This document shows positions 1 through 7,710 of a stretch of 10,090 bases of DNA, one piece after another. The stretch comes from Chloroflexota bacterium. GTDB lineage: Bacteria; Chloroflexota; Dehalococcoidia; Lucifugimonadales; JADFKI01. Every line of letters starts with the position of its first letter. Within the stretch, counting starts at the first letter, position 1. The translations under genes were made by a program, and so were the position numbers. The stretch spans positions 1 to 10,090 of the forward strand of contig JAGGDZ010000429.1 of NCBI GenBank assembly GCA_024648655.1, in the 5' to 3' direction. The notes beneath the pieces were generated by a model that worked only from the letters and a program-made list of their open reading frames with translations, was not told the DNA's origin and did not search any database.

Positions 1-1
1 G

Positions 2-1510
2 CCCGTCGGCGGCGTAATGCGGAGGCTCTTCCGCGATCCGCCCACGCTCGATCCACACAAGACATCAGACACCACGTCGGCGTTTATCATCGGAGAAGTG
101 TTCAGTGGTCTGGTTACCCTGAATACGGACTTGCAGATTGTGCCCGACATCGCAGAGAGATGGGACATAAGCGACGACGGGATGGTCTATACCTTCCACC
201 TGCTGCCTGACGCTACATTCTCGGACGGTAAGCCCATAACGGCGCAGGATTTCGTATATTCCCTAAACCGCGCCGCGAACCCTGAGTTGGCATCCCCCGT
301 GGCGAGAACTTACCTCAGCGATATTGTGGGTGTAACAGAAGTTTTGGACGGTGATGCAGCTGAGATAAGCGGCGTCAAAGCCATCGACGAGCGTACCCTT
401 GAAATTGCCATTGACGCGCCTAAGGCATACTTCCTCGCGAAGCTCACTTATCCGACCGCTTTCGTAGTGGACAAGGCGAATGTTGAAGCAGGGGGCGATA
501 CCTGGACTGACAGTCCCAACTCGACCGGACCGTTCATATTGAAAGAGTACAAAATTGGAGAGCACCTGATTCTGGAGCGCAACGACAACTTCTACCGAGA
601 GCCTGCATATATCGACCAGGTGGTGTTCAATCTCGCCGGTGGGCAGGCGATGGCTCTGTACGAGAACGATGAAATAGACATTACCGGCGTTGGCATTCTC
701 GACTTGGAACGGCTTCAAGACCCGAACGAGCCGCTGTCCAAGGAACTGAAAATCGTGCCTCCGCGCCTTAGCGTTTCTTATATCGGCTTCAATGTAGATC
801 AGCCCCCGTTCGACGATGTCCATTTCAGGCGCGCGCTGAACTTCGCCATCGACAAGGAGCTAATCGCTAATGAGGTGTACTCCGGTCTCATAGTTCCGGC
901 ATACGGCATACTGCCTCCGGGCTTCCCCGGATACACCGAAGATATTGAAGGGCTGGAGTATGACGAAGAGGCGGCGAAAGCGGAACTGGCAATGTCCAAG
1001 TATGCTGACCCGGAGACGCGCCCGCGCATAGTGCTGTCCGTGTCCGGCACGGGCGGCGATGTCGGCATTGGCACCCAGGTAATACTTGAGATGTGGGAAA
1101 ATACGCTCGGCGTAGAAGTGGAGATTCAGCAGGTAGAGTGGGCGACATACCTACAGGACCTGAACCAACGCAAGTTTCAGATATTTTCACTAGGTTGGCA
1201 GGCAGACTACCCTGACCCGCAGGACTTCCTGGACATCCTCTTCCACACGGAAAGCGAAACTAACCACGGCGCATATTCGAACTCCGATGTTGACGTCATA
1301 CTCGAGGATGCGCGAGTGGAGCGCGACGGCAACAAGCGAATAGAACTGTACAACAAAGCTGAGCAGATAATAATTGACGATGCCGCCTGGGTGCCGCTAT
1401 GGTACGAAGGCGAGAGCCATGTACTGATAAAGCCCCATATAAAAGATTACAGGCTTCTCCCCATGACCATACCGAAGTTCAGGTACGTGTACTTCGACTA
1501 CGATGACTAA
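2..1510 (+). CDS. ABC transporter substrate-binding protein, family 5 (peptide/nickel type), 5'-truncated by the window edge
   Basis: Extracytoplasmic solute-binding protein that would deliver oligopeptides or a similar ligand to a Dpp/Opp-type ABC importer. The frame is open to the left edge. The residues before the first in-window ATG (position 17) read PVGGV, continuing into RRLFRDPPTLDPH, which matches the usual start of the mature SBP_bac_5 domain (GG-x-LR....PPTLDPH). The signal peptide and true start therefore lie upstream, and the ATG at 17 is internal. Family hallmarks follow in order: the VFSGLVTLN...PDIAERW segment, the TFHLLPDATFSDGKPITAQDFVYSL block near residues 60-85, the STGPFILKEY block, FRRALNFAIDKE, and a C-terminal ADYPDPQDFLD segment. 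About 500 residues are visible, so most of the protein is present. Permease genes lie downstream at 2681 and 3639, but a kinase-like gene intervenes. Family assignment is secure; the ligand cannot be read from sequence. Confidence 0.95.
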   Translation, partial: PVGGVMRRLFRDPPTLDPHKTSDTTSAFIIGEVFSGLVTLNTDLQIVPDIAERWDISDDGMVYTFHLLPDATFSDGKPITAQDFVYSLNRAANPELASPVARTYLSDIVGVTEVLDGDAAEISGVKAIDERTLEIAIDAPKAYFLAKLTYPTAFVVDKANVEAGGDTWTDSPNSTGPFILKEYKIGEHLILERNDNFYREPAYIDQVVFNLAGGQAMALYENDEIDITGVGILDLERLQDPNEPLSKELKIVPPRLSVSYIGFNVDQPPFDDVHFRRALNFAIDKELIANEVYSGLIVPAYGILPPGFPGYTEDIEGLEYDEEAAKAELAMSKYADPETRPRIVLSVSGTGGDVGIGTQVILEMWENTLGVEVEIQQVEWATYLQDLNQRKFQIFSLGWQADYPDPQDFLDILFHTESETNHGAYSNSDVDVILEDARVERDGNKRIELYNKAEQIIIDDAAWVPLWYEGESHVLIKPHIKDYRLLPMTIPKFRYVYFDYDD

Positions 1511-1544
1511 GCCCTGCTGACATTTTCGGTTTCCAGCCCATCAT

Positions 1545-1560
1545 GCCCGCCCAGGCGGGC
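1545..1560. repeat. GC-rich 16-bp palindrome downstream of the binding-protein gene
   Basis: GCCCGCC and GGCGGGC form perfect 7-bp arms around the dinucleotide CA, 34 bp after the binding-protein stop codon. As RNA it would fold as a 6-bp stem with a 4-nt loop. No T-run follows on either strand, so a classical Rho-independent terminator is not supported. It could be a weak transcript-end hairpin or one copy of a dispersed GC palindrome. Confidence 0.5.
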
Positions 1561-1688
1561 GTCCAGAAAGGTTGGGAGGTGCAGATATACGCTGAATGCA
1601 ACGATTTTCAGCCCTAAACTACCACGAACCGCTCTGAAATTCAGAATGTCAACACATCCTAAGAACCAACGACAGAACCAACTACATC

Positions 1689-1760
1689 GATAGACAGGAT
1701 ATGATAGACAGGATATAAAGGATAGGCGAAAAGCCCTGCCCGAAATCCTGTCCATCCTGT
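1689..1760. repeat. Composite repeat element: 14-bp tandem duplication plus imperfect inverted repeat (ACAGGAT/ATCCTGT motifs)
   Basis: Two exact tandem copies of GATAGACAGGATAT occupy 1689-1702 and 1703-1716. The stretch ACAGGATATAAAGGAT (1708-1723) pairs at 13 of 16 positions with the reverse complement of ATCCTGTCCATCCTGT (1745-1760). The 21-nt loop contains a mini-hairpin GGC-gaaaa-GCC at 1725-1735. The arms are built from AGGAT/ATCCT words spaced 9 nt apart. The element ends 35 bp before the ATG of the kinase-like gene, so it could lie in its 5' leader. I believe similar AGGAT-type intergenic repeats are scattered in many bacterial genomes, but no second full copy is in this window. Confidence 0.7.
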
Positions 1761-1795
1761 TAATCAATGTCAGTACAAATAACGGGAGGACGAAA

Positions 1796-2473
1796 ATGCG
1801 ACTCATCTTGGCAGGATGCGAGTACACGGGCACCAGCACATTGGCGTTCGCCATCGACGACTGGATGGCAGACAATATCGGAGCGCGCTTTCCACTGATT
1901 CACGACCACTGGAAGCTGCCGCACACATCAGGCCATCCGCAGCCGGACATGACCGAGGCAGAACGGCAGCAGGTACTCGCTCTCAGTCCCGTTCTTAGGG
2001 AGATGACGCAGCGCCACAGCCTCTACTATCACATTCAGGCGAATTCGTGGACCGGCCCGGACTGGATGTCCATAGGGCTGCACATCGATGATTCCGTATA
2101 TAGTCCTATGTACTTCGGCTACGGCGCGGACCACCAGGACCACGATCGCAAGACGGTGTCGCGACAGGTGGAAGGCTCGATAATGCGTTTCGCTCCCGAT
2201 ATGGTTCTGGTGCATGTGACGGCGTCCGCGGAGGTCATAGAGCGGCGCATGGCAGCGGAGCCGCGCGAGCACAGCCCGCTCACGGTCGAGGATATACCTG
2301 AAGTGCTGGCACGATACGAAGAAGCCGTCGCCAACTCTACATTGCGGCATAAAATTACGCTGGACACGAGCGACGCCACGGTGGAAGAGACGATAGCTGA
2401 GTTCACTGGCAAGATAGAGCCGCATCTCAGCGAAACCGACCGCTCGCGCATTCTGCTGCACCGCAACTGGTAG
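1796..2473 (+). CDS. P-loop kinase-like protein with a noncanonical Walker A (unknown function)
   Basis: A 225-residue soluble protein I do not recognise at gene level. It opens with a hydrophobic strand and a glycine-rich loop, LILAGCEYTGTST (residues 3-15), which has the G-x4-G-x-S/T spacing of a Walker A motif. Thr13 sits where the catalytic, phosphate-binding Lys should be. The rest looks kinase-like: a strand MVLVHVTASAEVIERRM (about residues 139-155) resembles the strand-helix before the lid arginines in nucleotide and nucleoside kinases, and LDTSDATVEETIAEF resembles the C-terminal strand-helix of adenylylsulfate/thymidylate-type kinases. The start is well supported: GGAGG at 1785-1789 lies 6 nt before the ATG. 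Gaps of 285 and 207 bp flank it, so it may be a separate transcript inside a transporter cluster. It could be an active kinase with an altered loop, a nucleotide-binding regulator or a degenerate enzyme. Confidence 0.85.
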   Translation: MRLILAGCEYTGTSTLAFAIDDWMADNIGARFPLIHDHWKLPHTSGHPQPDMTEAERQQVLALSPVLREMTQRHSLYYHIQANSWTGPDWMSIGLHIDDSVYSPMYFGYGADHQDHDRKTVSRQVEGSIMRFAPDMVLVHVTASAEVIERRMAAEPREHSPLTVEDIPEVLARYEEAVANSTLRHKITLDTSDATVEETIAEFTGKIEPHLSETDRSRILLHRNW

Positions 2474-2680
2474 AGAGTAGTTAGGTATCTGCGTTCAGTT
2501 GTCCGGAGACAGGAATAAGTTCGGCGCGCAATCCGGTATTCTCTTCGTAGAGAGTCATTCGGCGAGCTTAGGGCGAATATCATAGATTAGCGATGGCGTA
2601 GATGGCTGAATTGCATAACCTCCGCTTACGGTCTATGCTTGTGCCGTTAGACGGACACGCTGACTAACTGAGGGACTTTT

Positions 2681-3610
2681 ATGTGGGTGTACATTGCGCG
2701 GCGACTGCTATGGCTGCCCGTGCTGCTTGTCGCAACCAGCCTCGTTACATTCACTCTACTGCGCTTCGGTCCGGGCGACCCTGCCGAGGTTATACTCGGC
2801 GCTCGCTACGATGAAGATGCCGCAAATCAGATACGCCAGCAACTGGGTCTGGATAAGCCATTCGGCGTGCAGTATGCGACATACATGTGGGGAGTAGTAA
2901 GGGGCGATCTTGGCGAGAGTTACCGCTTTCGAGGGCGTTCCGTTTCCGAACTTCTATTCCCTAAGATGTGGGTATCCTTCCAATTCAATATAGCCGTAAT
3001 GCTGGCTAGCCTGCTCATCGGTTTGCCCCTGGGCTTTTACATAGCGCACCGGCAGGGCACATGGTTCGATCCGACCATCGTTGGGATTGCGTTATTCTTC
3101 AGCTCAATCCCAATAATGATCACCATTCCGTTCATCCTATGGGGACTGTGCTTGAAACTCAGCATCGTACCCTGCTCCGGGTGGGGCGGACTCTGGGACC
3201 TCCGCATTATCACTCCTGTCATAGCCTTGGGAGTATTTGGAGTGGCTGGCTTGGTGCGATACATGCGCGCGAGCACGCTTGATGTGCTTGGGCAGGACTT
3301 CATAAGAACGGCGAAGGCGAAAGGACTCTCTGCAGTCATGGTCGATTCGCGGCATGTGTTGAAGAACGCCCTGATTCCCATAGTTACCCTGCTGTCATTC
3401 TCAATGGCGGGCATATTCTTCACCAGTTTCATAGTTGAGCGCATACTCGGCATTCCGGGCGTAGGCAACTTCACCATAGACTCCATATTCAACAGAGACT
3501 ATCCCATCATAATGGCGGTGGGGATACTCGGCTCATCCGGGTTCGTCATCGCCAATTTGGCTGCCGATGTAACTTACGCGTTCATAGACCCGCGGATACG
3601 GTATCAGTAA
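2681..3610 (+). CDS. ABC transporter permease, DppB/OppB type
   Basis: Inner-membrane permease, one half of the channel of a peptide/nickel-type ABC importer. The 309-residue length is typical. An N-terminal membrane helix (about residues 9-28) is followed by the family's conserved FGPGDPAEVILG segment, then QLGLDKPFGVQYATYMWGVVRGDLGESY, which is also diagnostic of DppB. Further hydrophobic helices lie near residues 103-125, 135-160, 173-195, 237-260 and 280-303. The cytoplasmic EAA-type loop that docks on the ATPase is visible as DFIRTAKAKGLS...HVLKNALIPI (about residues 207-235). The C-terminus IDPRIRY is the usual ending of the family. A purine-rich GAGGGA sits about 5 nt before the ATG. 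The partner permease gene begins 28 bp after the stop. Confidence 0.96.
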   Translation: MWVYIARRLLWLPVLLVATSLVTFTLLRFGPGDPAEVILGARYDEDAANQIRQQLGLDKPFGVQYATYMWGVVRGDLGESYRFRGRSVSELLFPKMWVSFQFNIAVMLASLLIGLPLGFYIAHRQGTWFDPTIVGIALFFSSIPIMITIPFILWGLCLKLSIVPCSGWGGLWDLRIITPVIALGVFGVAGLVRYMRASTLDVLGQDFIRTAKAKGLSAVMVDSRHVLKNALIPIVTLLSFSMAGIFFTSFIVERILGIPGVGNFTIDSIFNRDYPIIMAVGILGSSGFVIANLAADVTYAFIDPRIRYQ

Positions 3611-3638
3611 CCGCATGACCTGACAGAGGACAAAGCTT

Positions 3639-4604
3639 ATGGCGCTGACCGAAGTCGCCGAAGCAGCAGAAGAACTGGGCGCCAGAAAGGGCCATCTCAG
3701 GCGGGCAATGGAGCGCCTTGTGCGTAAGAAGATTGCCGTCGTCTGCATGGTCGTGCTTGCGATAATTTACTTCGCGGGCATCTTCGCGCCGCTCATTGCG
3801 CCTTATGACTACTCCGAGCCGCACTTTACCTCCATACGCAAGCCGCCGAGTTGGGAGTTCTGGGCGGGCACTGATTTTGGCGGACGCGATGTGCTCAGTC
3901 GAGTGCTGTGGGGGATTCAGAACACGGTCATCATAACGCTCGTCTCGATGGTGACGGGCGGCTTGCTCATAGGCATCACCATGGGCTTGATGTCAGGATA
4001 CTTCGGCGCATGGATCGACGCGCTCATCATGCGAGTTGGAGAGCTTTTCGCTGCATTCCCCGACATCCTGTTCATGATAATAATCGCCTCCGCGCTCAAG
4101 CCCCGCTTTATCGAGATAGCGCGCCGGATTGAAGAGAGTACCGGCATTGAAGGCATAGTACGCTCCGGCATAGTGGACTATTTCGTCATATCGCTGGCAT
4201 TGGTGGCTTTTGGATGGGTCGGCATGGCGCGGCTTGTGCGCGGGCAGGTGCTGTCGCTTAAGCAGACGCCGTTCGTGGAGGCGGCGCGCGCGACGGGCGC
4301 GGGCACGCCTCGCGTACTCTTAGTACATCTTCTTCCCAATGTCATAAGTCCCGTTGCCGTGAGCGTTTCAGCCGGTATGGGCGCGATGATTGGCGCAGAG
4401 ATAGTTCTGAGCTGGCTTGGGCTGGGCATACAGCCGCCGCGTCCGAGTCTGGGACAGATGCTCCTTCAGGCAGGCAGCATCAGCGCCCTGCGCGAGGTAC
4501 CTTGGATGCTGATTGCCCCCAGCGCAGTAGCGCTCTCACTGGTGCTTGCGTGGAACCTGCTAGGCGACTCACTCAATGATGTGCTCAACCCGCATACCAG
4601 GTAG
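3639..4604 (+). CDS. ABC transporter permease, DppC/OppC type
   Basis: Second channel subunit of the importer, 321 residues. The N-terminal RRAMERLVRKKIAVVCM...IFAPLIAPYDY block is the characteristic DppC cytoplasmic tail plus first membrane helix. It is followed by GTDFGGRDVLSRVLWG, the conserved post-TM1 motif. The EAA loop reads PFVEAARATGAGTPRVLLVHLLPN (about residues 210-233), and the protein ends with NLLGDSLNDVLNPHTR, a standard DppC C-terminus. An AGAGGA Shine-Dalgarno sequence at 3625-3630 lies 8 nt before the ATG. Between two membrane segments (about residues 150-180) there is a hydrophilic stretch KPRFIEIARRIEESTGIEG that is longer than the short loop of textbook DppC proteins. Placed 28 bp after the DppB gene and 12 bp before the next gene, it is almost certainly co-transcribed with both. 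No ATPase gene follows. Confidence 0.96.
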   Translation: MALTEVAEAAEELGARKGHLRRAMERLVRKKIAVVCMVVLAIIYFAGIFAPLIAPYDYSEPHFTSIRKPPSWEFWAGTDFGGRDVLSRVLWGIQNTVIITLVSMVTGGLLIGITMGLMSGYFGAWIDALIMRVGELFAAFPDILFMIIIASALKPRFIEIARRIEESTGIEGIVRSGIVDYFVISLALVAFGWVGMARLVRGQVLSLKQTPFVEAARATGAGTPRVLLVHLLPNVISPVAVSVSAGMGAMIGAEIVLSWLGLGIQPPRPSLGQMLLQAGSISALREVPWMLIAPSAVALSLVLAWNLLGDSLNDVLNPHTR

Positions 4605-4616
4605 CGGCAGGGAGTT

Positions 4617-6152
4617 ATGGTTGGAGGAGGAATGCGTCGTATCGCAACGGGGATAGCGCCCTACTTTGTCGTCTTCTCGGCGAGCGCGTGCGGTCTTATC
4701 ATCGAGATTGTCGCATCTCGCCTGCTTGCGCCCTCCGTGGGAGTATCACTGTTCACGTGGACAAGCATCATAGGCGTGGTGCTTGCAGGCATCAGTATCG
4801 GGAACTATATCGGCGGCTTGGTTGCAGATAGGTTCCCGTCACCCAAGACACTGGGGCTGATACTGCTTGGCGCGGGATTAACAAGCCTAGCGGTACTTCC
4901 GATGCTCGCGCTGGTCTCCGACCTGTACGACTCGCTGCACATACTGCCTCGCATAGTGCTTATCACTTCTACGCTGTTCCTCGTACCGAGTGTCATACTG
5001 GGTATGGTTACGCCCGTGGTCATCAAGCTGAGGCTGCGCGATTTGGCGCGGACCGGCAACGTTGTGGGCAAGATATACGCCGTATCCACCGCCGGCAGCA
5101 TCTTCGGCGTGTTCGTCACCGGCTTCGCGCTGATCCAGTGGTTCGGAACGCGCCCGATTCTGCTTGGCGTCGCCGTGTTCCTCGTTCTGATGGCTGCGGT
5201 GTTCGGCAACTTGTGGCGGATGCGGGTAGTAGGCGCTGTGGCGCTTGTGCTGTTCGCGGGAATTGCGGGCATGGGATTTGCGACCGACTCGCTTGAAACC
5301 GAGTGCCAGGTGGAGAGCAACTACTTCTGCATCAAGGTGAGGGAGCGCGAGATAGAGGGGCGACTGGTTCGTACTCTCACTCTTGATAGGTTGATACACA
5401 GCTATGTTGACTTGGACGATCCGACATTCTTCGCCTATGGCTACGAGAAGATATTCGCGGACATATCCACGATGGTCGGACATTCAAAGCCGCGATTCAG
5501 CGCTCTTTACATCGGCGGCGGCGGTTATACGATGCCGCGCTTCTTGGAACAGGCATATCCGGAGAGTCGCCAAGAGGTCATAGAGATTGATCCCGCGGTT
5601 ACACAGGTTACGCACGAGTACCTCGGGATGCCGCGCGATACGACTATCATCACGCACAACAGGGATGCACGTCTGAAGATACCGGAACTTGAGCACGGCA
5701 GCTACGACATCGTGATAGGGGATGCGTTCAACGATGTATCGGTACCGTATCATCTGACGACGCTGGAGTTCAACGAGCAGGTCAAGCGGCTGTTGAAGGG
5801 CGACGGCATGTATGTGGTGAATGTGGTGGACAAGTTCCACAGCGGCGGTTTTTTGCGCGCGGTAGTTACTACGCTGCAAGCCAGTTTCCCGCACGTCTAT
5901 CTGCTGGCGGACAGCAGAGCCTTCGAGGAGGATAACCGCTTCACCTTCGTAGTGGCAGGCGCATTGCAGCCGTTCACCTATGCGGATGTGTATTTCGCCA
6001 GCCATGAGGCGGGGCGGGGCGACCCCGAACTGACCATCATGGCGCAGGAAGAACTTGACGAATGGCTGGCAAGGAAGCGGAACACACTGCTCACCGACGA
6101 CTATGTGCCGGTGGACAACCTGCTTGCGCCGGTGTTTTTGGACATTCCATAA
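4617..6152 (+). CDS. Fused MFS-like membrane domain / spermidine synthase-like protein
   Basis: About seven hydrophobic segments fill the first ~220 residues, starting with GIAPYFVVFSASACGLIIEI and the ASRLLAPSVG motif typical of this fused family. A soluble domain with the fold of S-adenosylmethionine-dependent aminopropyltransferases follows. Visible motifs are the nucleotide-binding loop ALYIGGGGYTMPRFL (residues 296-310), the acidic strand end VIEIDP (E323, D325) and GDAFND (D369, D373), which corresponds to the catalytic region of spermidine synthases. Polyamine synthesis is plausible, but the substrate of such membrane fusions is generally unproven. The start is ambiguous: ATG 4617 has AGGGAG only 2 nt upstream, while in-frame ATG 4632 (MRRIATG...) has GGAGG at 4623-4627 with a 4-nt gap. 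They differ by five residues. The gene follows the permease by 12 bp and meets otsA tail to tail with 22 bp between stops. Confidence 0.92.
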   Translation: MVGGGMRRIATGIAPYFVVFSASACGLIIEIVASRLLAPSVGVSLFTWTSIIGVVLAGISIGNYIGGLVADRFPSPKTLGLILLGAGLTSLAVLPMLALVSDLYDSLHILPRIVLITSTLFLVPSVILGMVTPVVIKLRLRDLARTGNVVGKIYAVSTAGSIFGVFVTGFALIQWFGTRPILLGVAVFLVLMAAVFGNLWRMRVVGAVALVLFAGIAGMGFATDSLETECQVESNYFCIKVREREIEGRLVRTLTLDRLIHSYVDLDDPTFFAYGYEKIFADISTMVGHSKPRFSALYIGGGGYTMPRFLEQAYPESRQEVIEIDPAVTQVTHEYLGMPRDTTIITHNRDARLKIPELEHGSYDIVIGDAFNDVSVPYHLTTLEFNEQVKRLLKGDGMYVVNVVDKFHSGGFLRAVVTTLQASFPHVYLLADSRAFEEDNRFTFVVAGALQPFTYADVYFASHEAGRGDPELTIMAQEELDEWLARKRNTLLTDDYVPVDNLLAPVFLDIP

Positions 6153-6174
6153 GACGCGTGAATGCCAACGCGCG

Positions 6175-7572
6175 CTAGATATCTTGCAGAGCGGCGCAGA
6201 AGGAATCGCTCCAGCTTTGCGATGAGTACCTCTCGACTACGGATAGCAGGCTGCGGTTGCGGCGGCGGCGCTCGCTGACGGGCATTCGCAGCGCTTGGTA
6301 TGTGGCTTCCGCCGTCCCTTCGACGTCATACGGGTTCACGATTACTGCGTCTTTCATCGTGCTTGCGGCGCCAGTGAAGCGGGACAGCACGAGGACCCCG
6401 GGTGAGTCAACGTCCTGCGCTGCCACGAACTCCTTGGCGACGAGATTCATCCCGTCTCTCAGCGGAGTTACAAGGCAGACGTCCGTTTCGTGGTAGAAGC
6501 CTGCCAACTCGGACTGGGAGTAAGAGCGGTAGAGGTATCGGATGGGAACCCAGCCGGCTTCGGAGAAGCGCCCGTTAATTTGCCCGACGAGTCTCTCGAC
6601 CTGCTCCTTTTCCTGCACGTATTCGGGAACGCGGGTGCGGGAAGGAGATGAAATCTGGATATATATCAGCTTTCCACCGAGGTTTGGGTGGCGTTCGAGC
6701 ATGCGCTCGAAGATGCGGAGGCGATGCGGGATGCCTTTCGTATAGTCGAGGCGGTCAACTCCGAGTATTAGTCTGCGATCCGGAACTTCGGCAAGCCCCA
6801 GTTCATTGGAAAGCTTGTGCTGTTGACCGTACTCGCGCGGCCTGAATTTGTCAGGGTCTATGCCGATAGGGAAGACGCCGACGCGCGCGCTCTTGCCTTG
6901 ATAACCATAAGAGTCGCCGTTCAACTCGCCGCCCAGTTCGACATCGAGGGCATCGACAAGATTATGCAGATAGCGCTCGTCGTGCAAGCCCACGAGATCG
7001 TAATGGAGCAGCGCTTCCAGCGTTTCGCGGGACCAGGGCATAATGTTGAATATCTCCGCCGGAGGGAAGGGGACATGCAGGAAGAAGCCCAGCTTGCCGC
7101 GCCATCCAAGGCGGCGTAGTTCGTAGCCGAGGTGGAACAGATGGAAGTCCTGAATCCAGATGATGTCGTCGGACCTCAATAACGGCATGAGCGATTGTGC
7201 GAAGCGGAGATTGATGCGACGGTAGGCGCGGTAGGTATCGTGGCGGATAACCACGCGCATGGGGAAGCTGTGCAGTAGGGGCCAGAGCGTACGATTGGAG
7301 AATCCGAGGTAGAAGAGGCTGACTTCATCGTCGGACAGGTCAATCGTGGCGAGCTGAATGCGGCCGAATATCCTGACAGTGGAGCCTGTGGTTACCCTGC
7401 GGCGAGTGCTTCTGCCGCTCCATCCGAACCACATGCCGCCGCTCTGTTCCATGGCGGCGCGGACAGCGGTTACGAGTCCGCCTGCAGATGCTTCATCCCT
7501 ATCCTGGCTCTCGAAGCCGGAGGCGGGCGGAACTCGATTGGAGACTACTATGAGCCTGCTGTTCAATGCCAT
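6175..7572 (-). CDS. otsA: Alpha,alpha-trehalose-6-phosphate synthase (glycosyltransferase family 20)
   Basis: Cytoplasmic enzyme that joins glucose from UDP- or GDP-glucose to glucose-6-phosphate, giving trehalose-6-phosphate for osmoprotection and stress tolerance. The 465-residue length fits stand-alone OtsA. Active-site residues known from E. coli OtsA are all present at a constant offset: the N-terminal VVSNR (R13), SAGGL, WFGWSG (W51), WIQDFHL (D142), FFLHVPFP (H166), RLDYTKG (R274, K279) and LRDGMNLVAKE (D373, E381). An active enzyme is therefore expected. There is no OtsB phosphatase domain fused to it and no otsB gene in the window. The start MALNSRLIVVSNR matches the usual N-terminus; the Shine-Dalgarno sequence is weak (AAGG about 10 nt upstream). 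The gene lies downstream of doxX on the same strand, separated by 138 bp containing a strong inverted repeat. Confidence 0.97.
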   Translation of the reverse strand: MALNSRLIVVSNRVPPASGFESQDRDEASAGGLVTAVRAAMEQSGGMWFGWSGRSTRRRVTTGSTVRIFGRIQLATIDLSDDEVSLFYLGFSNRTLWPLLHSFPMRVVIRHDTYRAYRRINLRFAQSLMPLLRSDDIIWIQDFHLFHLGYELRRLGWRGKLGFFLHVPFPPAEIFNIMPWSRETLEALLHYDLVGLHDERYLHNLVDALDVELGGELNGDSYGYQGKSARVGVFPIGIDPDKFRPREYGQQHKLSNELGLAEVPDRRLILGVDRLDYTKGIPHRLRIFERMLERHPNLGGKLIYIQISSPSRTRVPEYVQEKEQVERLVGQINGRFSEAGWVPIRYLYRSYSQSELAGFYHETDVCLVTPLRDGMNLVAKEFVAAQDVDSPGVLVLSRFTGAASTMKDAVIVNPYDVEGTAEATYQALRMPVSERRRRNRSLLSVVERYSSQSWSDSFCAALQDI

Positions 7573-7618
7573 CGAGTTGCTGCCTTAACCGTGCGAGCCG
7601 CCCACTCGCTCAATACAA

Positions 7619-7653
7619 CAATAGGGACTGGGTTGTGTTACCAGTCCCTATTG
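7619..7653 (-). terminator. Strong 13-bp inverted repeat between doxX and otsA (probable doxX terminator or otsA operator)
   Basis: CAATAGGGACTGG (7619-7631) and CCAGTCCCTATTG (7641-7653) are perfectly complementary around a 9-nt loop. On the minus strand the hairpin lies 57 nt after the doxX stop and is followed by TTGTATTG, a moderately T-rich tail, so it can act as an intrinsic terminator of doxX. The tail is not a clean U-run, so the assignment is moderate. The same dyad coincides with the predicted start point of a possible otsA promoter and lies 46 bp before the otsA ATG. It could instead be an operator or a 5'-end stabilising stem. Confidence 0.6.
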
Positions 7654-7683
7654 ACTATACAGCAACTAAGCTTGGGATGTCTT
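7654..7683 (-). promoter_or_regulatory. Possible otsA promoter
   Basis: Reading the minus strand, AAGACA (7683-7678, 4 of 6 match to TTGACA) is followed after 18 bp by TATAGT (7659-7654, 5 of 6 match to TATAAT). The expected start point, near 7647, falls inside the upstream arm of the 7619-7653 inverted repeat. This is a sequence match only, with a slightly long spacer. Confidence 0.35.
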
Positions 7684-7710
7684 GCGCTTGTGAGATCTAC
7701 GGCAAGCTGC

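Noticed and set aside
1507..1875. Open minus-strand frame between the binding-protein and kinase-like genes
   Set aside because: It runs through the repeat element and into the kinase-like gene on the opposite strand, and resembles no protein family.
2611..2639. TTGCAT-17-TATGCT as a promoter for the permease genes
   Set aside because: Only 3 of 6 and 4 of 6 consensus matches; too weak to annotate, although the 207-bp gap leaves room for a promoter.
6155..6172. CGCGT/ACGCG inverted repeat between the convergent synthase and otsA genes, as a bidirectional terminator
   Set aside because: The stem is only 5 bp with an 8-nt loop, and there is no T-run on either strand.
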